A stretch of DNA of 9,295 nucleotides from contig JALSLS010000384.1 in NCBI GenBank assembly GCA_026988195.1, forward strand, positions 1-9,295, given 5' to 3'. The translations under genes were made by a program, and so were the position numbers. Positions within the stretch are counted from its first letter, which is position 1; every line of letters begins with the position of its first letter. Positions 1-6,483 of the stretch are shown here, in pieces. Source of the stretch: Methylomonas sp. (lineage in GTDB: Bacteria > Pseudomonadota > Gammaproteobacteria > Methylococcales > Methylomonadaceae). The notes under the pieces were generated by a model. That model was not told where the DNA came from, did no database searches, and was given only the letters and a program-made list of their open reading frames with translations.

Positions 1-868
1 AATTATCAAAATACCAGCCTATATGTTTACGGGCTATTCTAACACCGCTTAAATCTCCATAGAAGCTATATAATTCTTCTAGATGATTATTAATAATTGA
101 TTGAATATCTTTTATGGATGGTTTTTTATAGTTTGAATTTTGGTTAAGGCTCTGTAATATTTCGTCAAAAACCCAAGGTTTACCCTGAGCTGCTCTGCCA
201 ATCATAATGGCATCTGCCCCTGTATACTCTAATACATGCTGAGCTTTTTTTGCAGTAGTGATATCTCCATTAGCAATAATAGGAAGGCTAACGGCCTGCT
301 TAACCTGCTTAATAGTGTTATATTCTGCTTCACCTTGAAATTTACAGGCTCGAGTCCGCCCATGAATAGTCAGAGCAGCAATACCTGACTGCTCAGCAAT
401 TTTTGCAATATTGATGGCGTTTTTAGTTTCTTTATCCCAACCTGTACGAATCTTGAGTGTGACAGGGATGTCAACGGTATTGACTATAGCATCAAGAATT
501 CTTTTGACCAGATCTTCATCTCTTAATAAAGCGGATCCGGCAGCAACGGAGCAGACTTTTTTGGCGGGACAGCCCATATTTATATCAATAATCTGAGCAC
601 CACGTTGCTGGTTAAGGAGTGCTGCATCAGCCATATGTTTAGGGTTGGTGCCTAATATCTGCACAGAGCGTAACCCTGTTTCCCCCGTATAATCGGTCTT
701 TAGTAAAGTTCGTTTGTGTTTTTGTAGGCTGGGGTTTGAGGCGACCATTTCTGACACAGCCAAACCTACACCAAATTGCCGAGCTAATTCACGGAAAGGG
801 CGGTCAGTAATTCCAGCCATTGGAGCAAGAATAAGGTTGTTTGGAAGTGTATATGAACCTATTTTCAT
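1..868 (-). CDS. dusB: tRNA-dihydrouridine synthase B, 3' end cut by window
   Basis: FMN-dependent enzyme that reduces specific uridines in the tRNA D-loop to dihydrouridine with NAD(P)H, in the cytoplasm. I translated 289 codons from the ATG at 868; the stop lies beyond the left edge (E. coli DusB is 321 aa, so about 30 residues are missing). It begins MKIGSYTLPNNLILAPMAGI, then TDRPFR (21-26), DINMGCPAKKV (95-105) with the catalytic Cys at 100, LKIRTGW (138-144), the TIHGRTR segment (167-173) and MIGRAAQGKPW (222-232). These are the TIM-barrel FMN and tRNA-binding motifs of the family. The IARKHIGWY segment (278-286) starts the C-terminal helical domain and is typical of DusB. No good Shine-Dalgarno sequence precedes the ATG. 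In many gammaproteobacteria dusB follows prmA or prmA-DUF3426 and precedes fis; here three extra genes intervene upstream. The identification is firm. Confidence 0.97.
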   Translation of the reverse strand, partial: MKIGSYTLPNNLILAPMAGITDRPFRELARQFGVGLAVSEMVASNPSLQKHKRTLLKTDYTGETGLRSVQILGTNPKHMADAALLNQQRGAQIIDINMGCPAKKVCSVAAGSALLRDEDLVKRILDAIVNTVDIPVTLKIRTGWDKETKNAINIAKIAEQSGIAALTIHGRTRACKFQGEAEYNTIKQVKQAVSLPIIANGDITTAKKAQHVLEYTGADAIMIGRAAQGKPWVFDEILQSLNQNSNYKKPSIKDIQSIINNHLEELYSFYGDLSGVRIARKHIGWYFDN

Positions 869-957
869 AATATGAACTTTACGAAGGGTCGGCTATGATA
901 CCTGAAATGGGGGGATAAATCAGGTTTGATTTTTTTGAAGGGGGATTGTAGTGTTTA

Positions 958-1036
958 GTTCAAGGAAAAAAGGATCAAGAAAAAACTTAGTTTATTTTTA
1001 TTTGCTCTTTTAACTTTTGACCTTGAACCTTTGACC
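958..1036. repeat. Degenerate heptad-repeat hairpin
   Basis: This spacer between the 179-aa gene and dusB contains four consecutive 7-bp units at 1009-1036: TTTAACT, TTTGACC, TTGAACC, TTTGACC. On the minus strand they read as variants of GGTCAAA. An outer arm GTTCAAGG (958-965) is an exact inverted copy of CCTTGAAC (1021-1028), and the A-rich left side (966-985) also repeats loosely at 7 bp. It resembles the better-preserved element at 4570-4660 in unit length, unit sequence and placement just after a stop codon (stop at 1044-1042). A role as transcript stabiliser, attenuator or decayed mobile repeat is inference. Confidence 0.55.
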
Positions 1037-1041
1037 CGCTT

Positions 1042-1581
1042 TTACTTTAAGTCTTTGTCGTGCTCATCAGTAAATATTGGGTTAGATTTATCATCTGGGT
1101 GAAGCTTTTTTTCATCTTCTGGGTAAATATGCCAAAAAGATTTATCAATAGAACCATTTTTATAGTTTTCTTTTTCGCCATGGGCGAATGGACACCACCA
1201 GTTTTCAACAACTTTAACTAAATAAGAGTGCCATTCGAAAAGAGCCACGCTGTATGGGCAGTAGACAGTACAGTTAAGAATCCAGTAAAGTTTAGATTGC
1301 GCTAAACTATATTTAAAAGAACCATCCATGGTAATTTGGTTTTTCATTGTGTAACGATGTGATGATTTTTCGGGAAGGTAGTCACTCCATTTTTTTACAT
1401 TTTGTGCACCACATAAAATCAGGCTGTAGTATGTCCAGTATGCGCTTAACACGATAAAAGGAAATGTTAAAATAGGTAAATAGATCAAGATTAAACCTAT
1501 TGTTCTGGATAAAACTGACATTTTAGTATGGTTTTCACCAATCCGGACTCTATCAGCAGCGCAATTTTCACAGGCTTTCAT
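1042..1581 (-). CDS. Unrecognised 179-aa Cys/His-bearing membrane protein
   Basis: I do not recognise this family. The 179-aa product starts with a CENC pair (Cys4, Cys7) and a short charged stretch, then a long hydrophobic segment (about 23-57) that could form one long or two short membrane helices. A second hydrophobic, aromatic-rich stretch spans about 98-123. Further cysteines are C57, C104, C108 and C130, with histidines at 118 and 134 in the segment WWCPFAHGEKENY (128-140). The C-terminal tail is strongly charged and ends DEHDKDLK. The clustered Cys and His suggest metal binding or redox chemistry at the membrane, but that is inference. The start is secure: its ATG overlaps the stop of the 57-aa metal-binding gene as ATGA, and a strong GAGGAG lies 5 nt upstream. 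It is the last gene of a run rlmI, 57-aa gene, this gene, so the two small proteins probably work together. Confidence 0.85.
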   Translation of the reverse strand: MKACENCAADRVRIGENHTKMSVLSRTIGLILIYLPILTFPFIVLSAYWTYYSLILCGAQNVKKWSDYLPEKSSHRYTMKNQITMDGSFKYSLAQSKLYWILNCTVYCPYSVALFEWHSYLVKVVENWWCPFAHGEKENYKNGSIDKSFWHIYPEDEKKLHPDDKSNPIFTDEHDKDLK

Positions 1582-1751
1582 TCGTTCTCCTCATTTGTTG
1601 TGGTTAATAATTTGTCTTCGTTAAGTAATTGGTAAATGCTGACGCAACCTGCGCAGCAGAAACTTTTTTCACCTTCTTTTGTTTGCAGTTTAAAACCCGT
1701 TATTTCAACAGGTTGGCCACAAAGAGGGCAGGGGTCTATAGATTTGTTCAT
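1578..1751 (-). CDS. 57-aa metal-binding protein like P-type ATPase N-terminal domain
   Basis: A short gene of 58 codons including the stop. The product begins MNKSIDPCPLCGQPVEITG and has a CPLC pair (Cys8, Cys11) followed by FCCAGCVSIYQLL (31-43) with Cys32, Cys33 and Cys36. This CxxCG ... FCCxGC..IY pattern is that of the putative metal-binding domain found at the N-terminus of CcoI/FixI-type copper P-type ATPases (Pfam ATPase-cat_bd, PF12156, from memory). Here the domain stands alone, with no ATPase attached and a charged tail ending NEENE. Its start lies 7 nt after the rlmI stop and its TGA overlaps the ATG of the 179-aa membrane protein, so translational coupling is likely. A role as a small metal (copper or zinc) carrier or sensor for that membrane protein is inference. 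The reading frame and cysteine pattern are seen directly. Confidence 0.85.
   Translation of the reverse strand: MNKSIDPCPLCGQPVEITGFKLQTKEGEKSFCCAGCVSIYQLLNEDKLLTTTNEENE
1587..1592 (-). promoter_or_regulatory. Strong ribosome binding site of the 179-aa gene
   Basis: GAGGAG on the minus strand, 5 nt before the ATG at 1581 and inside the last codons of the 57-aa gene. It is the clearest Shine-Dalgarno sequence I found among these genes. It fixes the start of the 179-aa protein and suggests that it is made in at least equal amount to its upstream partner. Confidence 0.75.
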
Positions 1752-1758
1752 CGGTAGA

Positions 1759-2958
1759 TTATAAACTGCTAGAGACGGAACAGAAATAAGTTTTTAAATA
1801 TTCTGTTTCTGGAATAGCTGGATGGATAGGGTGATCTGGGCCTTGACTACCCGTAGCAAAAAAGACAAGGTGACGGTCTATATGGCGTGCCGACGAACGC
1901 AGTATCTCATGTAAATTAGCTTTGCTTAAATGGTGAGAGCATGAAGCTGAAACTAGAATACCATTTTTACTTAATACTTGCAGTGCTAAGTGATTTAAAC
2001 GGCGATAGGCTTCATAACCGGCTTTAAAATCTTTTTTTCTTTTAACTAGGGCTGGTGGGTCTAATACGATAATATCATAACGTTCTTTGTTTTCACGGGC
2101 TTGTTTTAGAAAATCAAATACATCACTGCGTACAAAATTCATTTTATCTTGTACATTGTTTAACTCGGCACTACTTTTAGCCAGTGCTAATGCAGAATCA
2201 GAACTATCAACACAAGTTACTTCTGTTGCTCCTGCTACTGCTGCAGGAATGCCCCAAGCACCGGAATAAGAAAACAAATCGAGCACACGTTGGCCTTTTG
2301 CGAGCTTGGCAAGTTTGGCGCGACTATCGCGATGGTCATAAAACCAACCTGTTTTTTGGCCATCAACAGCATTTAATTGGAATTTGACTTTGTTTTCTTC
2401 AATAATCAATGTCTCTGGTAAAGTGCCATAAATGACTTCAGATTCTTGAGATAAACTTTCTAGTTGTCGCTGGCTGTTATCATTTTTTAATATAATCGCT
2501 TCTGGGGAAAGTAATTCGATAAGAGAGCTTATTAAAAATTCTTTTTGTTTTTCAATGCCCGCAGTGGTAATTTGTACAGATAAAACTGAACCAAAACGAT
2601 CAACGACTAAGCCAGGTAAGCCATCGCTTTCACCAAAGATTAAGCGGTAAAAAGGTTGCCCTGGAAATAATTTTTCTCGGAAGTTAAACGCAAGACTAAT
2701 TCTGTCGGTAAAGAAAGTTGTACCCATTTTTTGTGTAGGCTTTCTGGCAATGAGGCGCGCACAGACCAGTGTATTTGGATTGATATAAGCGCTGCCCAGA
2801 GATTTGCCTTCACAGTCTTTGACAACAACCATATCACCTGCAGAGAAACTGATTAAAGGGGTTTTTTTTGTGTCAACTTCATTACTAAATACCCAAAGGT
2901 GACCTTTGCGTAAACGTTTGTCTTCATTTTTTCTTAAATACAGTTCTGGATGTGCCAT
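1759..2958 (-). CDS. rlmI: 23S rRNA m5C1962 methyltransferase, RlmI family
   Basis: Class I SAM-dependent methyltransferase of the RlmI (YccW) type, which methylates C5 of cytosine 1962 in 23S rRNA. The 399-aa product matches the family length (E. coli 396). An N-terminal PUA-like RNA-binding domain covers about 4-72 (note RKGHLWVFSNEV, 17-28), followed by the linker domain with GESDGLPGLVVDR (109-121). The catalytic domain has QKTGWFYDHR (201-210), SAM motif I VLDLFSYSGAWG (225-236), the acidic VDSS (250-253), motif IV LDPPALV (299-305) and the SASCSHH segment (337-343), whose Cys340 is the likely catalytic nucleophile. It sits 57 nt after the DUF3426 gene and 7 nt before the 57-aa metal-binding gene. 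RlmI is clearly the nearest family; exact target specificity is assumed from that. Confidence 0.92.
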   Translation of the reverse strand: MAHPELYLRKNEDKRLRKGHLWVFSNEVDTKKTPLISFSAGDMVVVKDCEGKSLGSAYINPNTLVCARLIARKPTQKMGTTFFTDRISLAFNFREKLFPGQPFYRLIFGESDGLPGLVVDRFGSVLSVQITTAGIEKQKEFLISSLIELLSPEAIILKNDNSQRQLESLSQESEVIYGTLPETLIIEENKVKFQLNAVDGQKTGWFYDHRDSRAKLAKLAKGQRVLDLFSYSGAWGIPAAVAGATEVTCVDSSDSALALAKSSAELNNVQDKMNFVRSDVFDFLKQARENKERYDIIVLDPPALVKRKKDFKAGYEAYRRLNHLALQVLSKNGILVSASCSHHLSKANLHEILRSSARHIDRHLVFFATGSQGPDHPIHPAIPETEYLKTYFCSVSSSL

Positions 2959-3015
2959 TGGTGCTTAAAACCTAGTTTGATTAATATTTCACTAGTCGTG
3001 AGATGTGTGAGAGGG

Positions 3016-3675
3016 TTAGATTAATTCGAAACGATAACCACCAATTTTGCTTGAGGGTGCCGCGATAGAGAGTATTATTTTATCTACATAATTGGGTTCG
3101 AGTAGAGTTTTTGGTTGTTTTGAATAGTCTGCTGGGTAAAAAACTCTTTTGGCAACAGGGGTTCCTGTAAAATCAAGTAATGTAAGCTTAATTGAGGGGC
3201 GCTTTTGTGCAAAAAGAGATTGATTGATAAAGATGGTTTTAAACTGGTAGTGATTATTTATGGGTTCAAAAGAACCTTCTAAAATACTGATTTCATCAAG
3301 GTTCTGGTAATCTGCTAATTGACACCATGTAGATAGGGTGCACATTTTCTGTAACCATGGCCGTAACATTGTATTTTGAGATAAATTATAACTTTCAAAA
3401 AAATACACTTGATAAATCAAAGTAAGGCATAAAAGAATAGTACCCAATCCCCAGTATTTTTTTTGTTGGTTCGAGGTGTCAGTAGCGTTGATATTATCAT
3501 TGCTGACAGAAAACTGTTGGATACTACTATCTACAGGTATTGAGCCTTCATTTAATAATTCTAATGCATCAAACATGGATGAGCAGGACTCACAACACAA
3601 CATTGCATGAGATGTGCGCAGATGTTCAACAGTGATTGAACAAGGGTGCTCGCATTCAGTGCATTGTGTATACAT
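3016..3675 (-). CDS. Zinc-ribbon DUF3426 membrane protein
   Basis: A 219-aa protein of unknown function that commonly accompanies prmA. The N-terminus MYTQCTECEHPCSITVEHLR is an MJ0042-type zinc finger with Cys5, Cys8, Cys28 and Cys31 as the likely ligands (CTEC ... CESC), followed by the usual FDALELLNEG (35-44). A low-complexity linker (45-72) leads to one membrane helix (about 75-93), then a DUF3426-type domain to the C-terminus. I place the start at 3675 rather than the in-frame ATG at 3711: family members start at the zinc finger (M-Y-x-x-C), and this ATG shares one base with the prmA stop (TGATG), a classic coupled junction. The zinc finger would be cytoplasmic and the C-terminal domain periplasmic. 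The function is not known; the family assignment is good. Confidence 0.9.
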   Translation of the reverse strand: MYTQCTECEHPCSITVEHLRTSHAMLCCESCSSMFDALELLNEGSIPVDSSIQQFSVSNDNINATDTSNQQKKYWGLGTILLCLTLIYQVYFFESYNLSQNTMLRPWLQKMCTLSTWCQLADYQNLDEISILEGSFEPINNHYQFKTIFINQSLFAQKRPSIKLTLLDFTGTPVAKRVFYPADYSKQPKTLLEPNYVDKIILSIAAPSSKIGGYRFELI

Positions 3676-4562
3676 CAGGCTTTGGCTTTTAAACCATCTA
3701 ATCGACACCAATCATCTTGAATGGTAGGTGTTTTAATTTGAATATTGTGATTTTGATAGGCTGATGTAACTGAATCAGCCTGTTCTTTTAATATGCCCGA
3801 TAATACTAACTGTCCCGCCGGTTTTAATAAGGCTGAAATAGACTCTGATAATTCACAAAGGGGTTGGGCTAAAATATTAGCAACTACAATATCTGCTTGA
3901 AATGCTGAAAAATGTTCGGGTAGAGAGCATTTAATCCTATCTAAGACATTGTTCTTTTCTGCATTAGCAAGGGTAGCCGTTATTGCTTGAGGATCTATAT
4001 CAACTGCGTGAGCCTCTTTAGCACCTAAAAGTAGGGCGGCTACGGCCAGAATTCCTGAGCCACAGCCATAATCGATTATAGTCTTACCTTTTAGGTCGTG
4101 ACTGGCTAACCATTCTAAACAGAGAGCTGTTGTTGCGTGTGTTCCTGTGCCAAATGCAAGACCGGGGTCTAAGGTCATACAAATGGTATTTTCTGCTATT
4201 ATTTCTTGCCCTGTTGGGCACACCCAAAGGGAATCAGAAAACTTCATGGGATGGTAATGCTCCATCCAAGTGCGTTCCCATGTTTGATCTTCAAGAACCT
4301 CATGAAGCCAATCTTGCAAGGTATTGTTTTTGAATTGAGAAAAAAGAACAGTCTTTACTAATTCAGGTTCGCTATCTAACTCAAAAAGAGCGATAACTTT
4401 AGTCGAGGGCCATATTCTTGTTTCGCCGGGTGCAGGCTCGTAGACAGGTTGGTCTTCAGCGTCCATGTAGGTGACCGAGACAGCTCCAATCTCACTGAAA
4501 AAATCAGAAATTTCAGGAGCTGTTTGTTTGTCAGTAATAATAGATATTTGGTGCCAAGGCAT
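3675..4562 (-). CDS. prmA: Ribosomal protein L11 methyltransferase
   Basis: PrmA trimethylates the N-terminus and lysines of ribosomal protein L11 using SAM. The 295-aa product is close to E. coli PrmA (293). The N-terminal L11-recognition domain (about 1-60) starts MPWHQISI. The linker carries WERTWMEHYHPMKF (95-108). The catalytic part has the family signature DPGLAFGTGTHATT (132-145), SAM motif I DYGCGSGILA (164-173), the acidic VDID (187-190) and NILAQPL (229-235). Its TGA stop overlaps the start of the DUF3426 gene by one base. I see no Shine-Dalgarno sequence before the ATG: the upstream minus-strand sequence is CACCTGTTCTTAAACT, and the heptad hairpin ends only 7 nt away. The start is nevertheless supported by alignment to the usual N-terminus. 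Confidence 0.97.
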   Translation of the reverse strand: MPWHQISIITDKQTAPEISDFFSEIGAVSVTYMDAEDQPVYEPAPGETRIWPSTKVIALFELDSEPELVKTVLFSQFKNNTLQDWLHEVLEDQTWERTWMEHYHPMKFSDSLWVCPTGQEIIAENTICMTLDPGLAFGTGTHATTALCLEWLASHDLKGKTIIDYGCGSGILAVAALLLGAKEAHAVDIDPQAITATLANAEKNNVLDRIKCSLPEHFSAFQADIVVANILAQPLCELSESISALLKPAGQLVLSGILKEQADSVTSAYQNHNIQIKTPTIQDDWCRLDGLKAKA

Positions 4563-4569
4563 AGTTTAA

Positions 4570-4660
4570 GAACAGGTGAAAGGTTAAAGGTAAAAGGTAA
4601 AAGGCAAGATCAAAGGCAGAGAGCTGGCTCTTCCTTTCACCTTTTACCTTTTACCTGCTC
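4570..4660. repeat. Long hairpin built of tandem GGTNAAA heptads
   Basis: The accC-prmA spacer (98 nt) is almost entirely this element. The left arm 4570-4597 and the right arm 4633-4660 are 28-nt inverted copies matching at 24 positions; three of the four mismatches are spaced 7 nt apart. The left side holds five tandem heptads (4575-4609): GGTGAAA, GGTTAAA, GGTAAAA, GGTAAAA, GGCAAGA. The right side holds three in reverse: TTTCACC, TTTTACC, TTTTACC (4635-4655). The tip has a small AGAGC-TG-GCTCT palindrome (4620-4631). It begins directly after the accC stop and ends 7 nt before prmA. Transcribed on the gene strand, it would fold into a long stem. There is no trailing U-run, so a simple terminator is unlikely; RNA processing, attenuation or a mobile intergenic repeat are possible. 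Confidence 0.85.
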
Positions 4661-6004
4661 TCAAGATAAGCCTAATTTCTTTTCCAGATAATGAATGTTT
4701 TGTTCACCCGCTTGGAAAGCGCTATCAGCCATAATATCTACTTGCAATGGGATATTGGTTTTAATGCCATCAACAACCATTTCTTGTAAAGCTGTTTGCA
4801 TACGGGCAATAGCGCTTGCTCTATTTTCGCCGTGTGCAATCAGTTTTCCTATCATAGAGTCATAATAGGGGGGGACCGTATAGCCGTTGTAAATATGTGT
4901 TTCACAACGAATACCAGGGCCACCTGGCATATGGAACTGTTCGATGGTTCCAGGGCAAGGCATAAATGTTTTTGAATCTTCTGCATTTAGCCGGCATTCA
5001 ATAGCATGGCCAGTAAAAGTGATTTCATCTTGAGTTTTTGAAAGAGGCTCACCTGCAGCAATACGAAGTTGTTCTTTTACAATATCAAAACCAGTGATCA
5101 TTTCTGTTACCGGATGTTCAACTTGTACTCTTGTGTTCATTTCTATAAAAAAGAAATCACCTTTTTCGTATAAGAATTCAAAAGTCCCCGCGCCTAAATA
5201 ACCAATATCTTTACAAGCCTTAGTACATAGGTTTCCCATGGTATTACGCTGTTCATCGGTTAAGCCTGGTGCTGGGGCTTCTTCAACTACTTTTTGGTGG
5301 CGACGTTGCATTGAGCAGTCTCGTTCACCTAAGTGAATGGCATTACCGTGGCTGTCAGCTAATACTTGAAATTCAATATGGCGAGGATCCTCTAGAAACT
5401 TCTCCATATATAATACGTCATTATTGAAGGCTGCTGCCGCTTCTGCTTTAGTGAGTGCAATCGCATTTATAAGGGCTGCTTCAGTATGTACTACGCGCAT
5501 ACCTCGACCACCACCACCACCAGAAGCTTTAACTATAATGGGATAGCCAATTTCGTGAGCTATCTTAATATTGGTTTGGTTGTCATCCGTTAAAGGCTCG
5601 CCATTACCAGGAACACAAGGGATCCCTGCAGCTAGCATTGCTTTTTTAGCTGAAATTTTATCGCCCATCATGCGAATAGTTTCTGCTTTTGGACCAATAA
5701 AAGCAAAACCACTCAGGCTCACTTTTTCAGAAAAATCAGCGTTTTCTGACAAAAAACCATAGCCAGGATGAATTGCTTCAGCATCAGTGACTTCTGCAGC
5801 ACTAATGATAGCGGGGATGTTTAAATAGCTATCAAGTGAAGAGGCAGGTCCTATACAAACGGCTTCATCAGCAAGGCGGACGTGTTTTAAATCACGATCT
5901 ACGTCAGAATGTACGGCAACGGTTTTTATACCTAATTCTTTACAAGCGCGCAGAATGCGTAAGGCAATTTCTCCGCGATTGGCAATTACAATTTTATCGA
6001 ACAT
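4661..6004 (-). CDS. accC: Acetyl-CoA carboxylase biotin carboxylase subunit
   Basis: AccC carboxylates the biotin on AccB using ATP and bicarbonate, the first half-reaction of acetyl-CoA carboxylase in fatty acid synthesis. The 447-aa product matches E. coli AccC (449) almost residue for residue in numbering. It has the N-terminal MFDKIVIANRGEIALRI, the ATP-grasp glycine loop GGGGGRGM (162-169), Lys116 and Lys159, His209 in DPRHIEFQ, Glu276, Glu288, and EMNTRVQVEHPVTE (288-301) with catalytic Arg292 and Glu296; Arg338 lies in ECRLNAED. All known catalytic and substrate-binding residues appear intact. It follows accB by 18 nt, so the two are certainly cotranscribed. The TGA stop (4663-4661) abuts the heptad-repeat hairpin. 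Confidence 0.98.
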   Translation of the reverse strand: MFDKIVIANRGEIALRILRACKELGIKTVAVHSDVDRDLKHVRLADEAVCIGPASSLDSYLNIPAIISAAEVTDAEAIHPGYGFLSENADFSEKVSLSGFAFIGPKAETIRMMGDKISAKKAMLAAGIPCVPGNGEPLTDDNQTNIKIAHEIGYPIIVKASGGGGGRGMRVVHTEAALINAIALTKAEAAAAFNNDVLYMEKFLEDPRHIEFQVLADSHGNAIHLGERDCSMQRRHQKVVEEAPAPGLTDEQRNTMGNLCTKACKDIGYLGAGTFEFLYEKGDFFFIEMNTRVQVEHPVTEMITGFDIVKEQLRIAAGEPLSKTQDEITFTGHAIECRLNAEDSKTFMPCPGTIEQFHMPGGPGIRCETHIYNGYTVPPYYDSMIGKLIAHGENRASAIARMQTALQEMVVDGIKTNIPLQVDIMADSAFQAGEQNIHYLEKKLGLS

Positions 6005-6022
6005 ATATTTACCTAGGCTGGG

Positions 6023-6481
6023 TTACTCAATGATGAATAGAGGTTGGTCATATTCGACAGGTTGAGCATTTTCCACCATGATTTGTGTAATCACGCCACT
6101 CTTATCTGCTTCAATTTGGTTGAGGATTTTCATTGCCTCAATAATACAAAGCGTTTCACCTTCACTGACCGACTGACCGACTTTTACAAAAGGGGAGGTG
6201 GACGTGGGTGATGCTGCATTATAAAAAGTACCTACCATAGGTGATTTAACAACATGTCCACTTGGTAATGCTGCTGGCGCATCAGTAGTAACGGCAGGTG
6301 CAATAGCCAGCGGTGCTGCAGTAACTGCTGCCGGCGCCGGCGCCGGCGCTGTTACAGCGGTTGGAAAGTTAGAGGAGTAGCGACTAATGCGTACAGACTC
6401 TTCACCCTCACTAATTTCAATTTCAGCAATGTCGGATTCTTCGATAATTTCGATTAATTTTTTTATTTTTCTAATATCCAT
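6023..6481 (-). CDS. accB: Acetyl-CoA carboxylase biotin carboxyl carrier protein
   Basis: AccB carries the carboxy-biotin between biotin carboxylase and carboxyltransferase. The 152-aa product (E. coli 156) has the N-terminal AccC-interaction segment MDIRKIKKLIEIIEESDIAE, an Ala/Pro/Val-rich flexible linker (about 42-74) and a C-terminal biotinyl domain. The protruding thumb is SPMVGTFYNAASPTS (80-94), and the biotinylated lysine is Lys118 in EAMKILNQIEAD (115-126). The usual second residue after the lysine is Met; Ile-Leu here is a mild variant. A GAGAG lies 6 nt before the ATG and overlaps the aroQ end; only 2 nt separate the two genes. In E. coli accBC expression is controlled by AccB abundance; whether that applies here cannot be seen. 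Confidence 0.97.
   Translation of the reverse strand: MDIRKIKKLIEIIEESDIAEIEISEGEESVRISRYSSNFPTAVTAPAPAPAAVTAAPLAIAPAVTTDAPAALPSGHVVKSPMVGTFYNAASPTSTSPFVKVGQSVSEGETLCIIEAMKILNQIEADKSGVITQIMVENAQPVEYDQPLFIIE
6330..6349. repeat. GCCGGC hexamer repeat in the accB linker
   Basis: Just over three tandem copies of the palindromic hexamer GCCGGC lie inside the accB linker, encoding alternating Ala-Pro. The tract is pure G/C in an AT-rich gene. Linker length is tolerant to in-frame change, so gain or loss of a unit would add or remove one Ala-Pro pair. Confidence 0.85.
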
Positions 6482-6483
6482 CG

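Noticed and set aside
900..925. ACCTGA/TCAGGT inverted repeat followed by a T-run on the plus strand
   Set aside because: A 6-bp stem with a 14-nt loop is weak, and the T-run is on the strand without genes. In the dusB leader it is on the wrong side to act as a terminator.
945..950. TACAAT on the minus strand as a dusB -10 box
   Set aside because: No acceptable -35 hexamer lies 16-18 nt upstream, so it is not supported as a promoter.
3676..3711. Upstream in-frame ATG at 3711 for the DUF3426 gene
   Set aside because: It would add 12 residues before the zinc finger and extend the overlap with prmA. The family start M-Y-x-x-C and the TGATG junction favour 3675.
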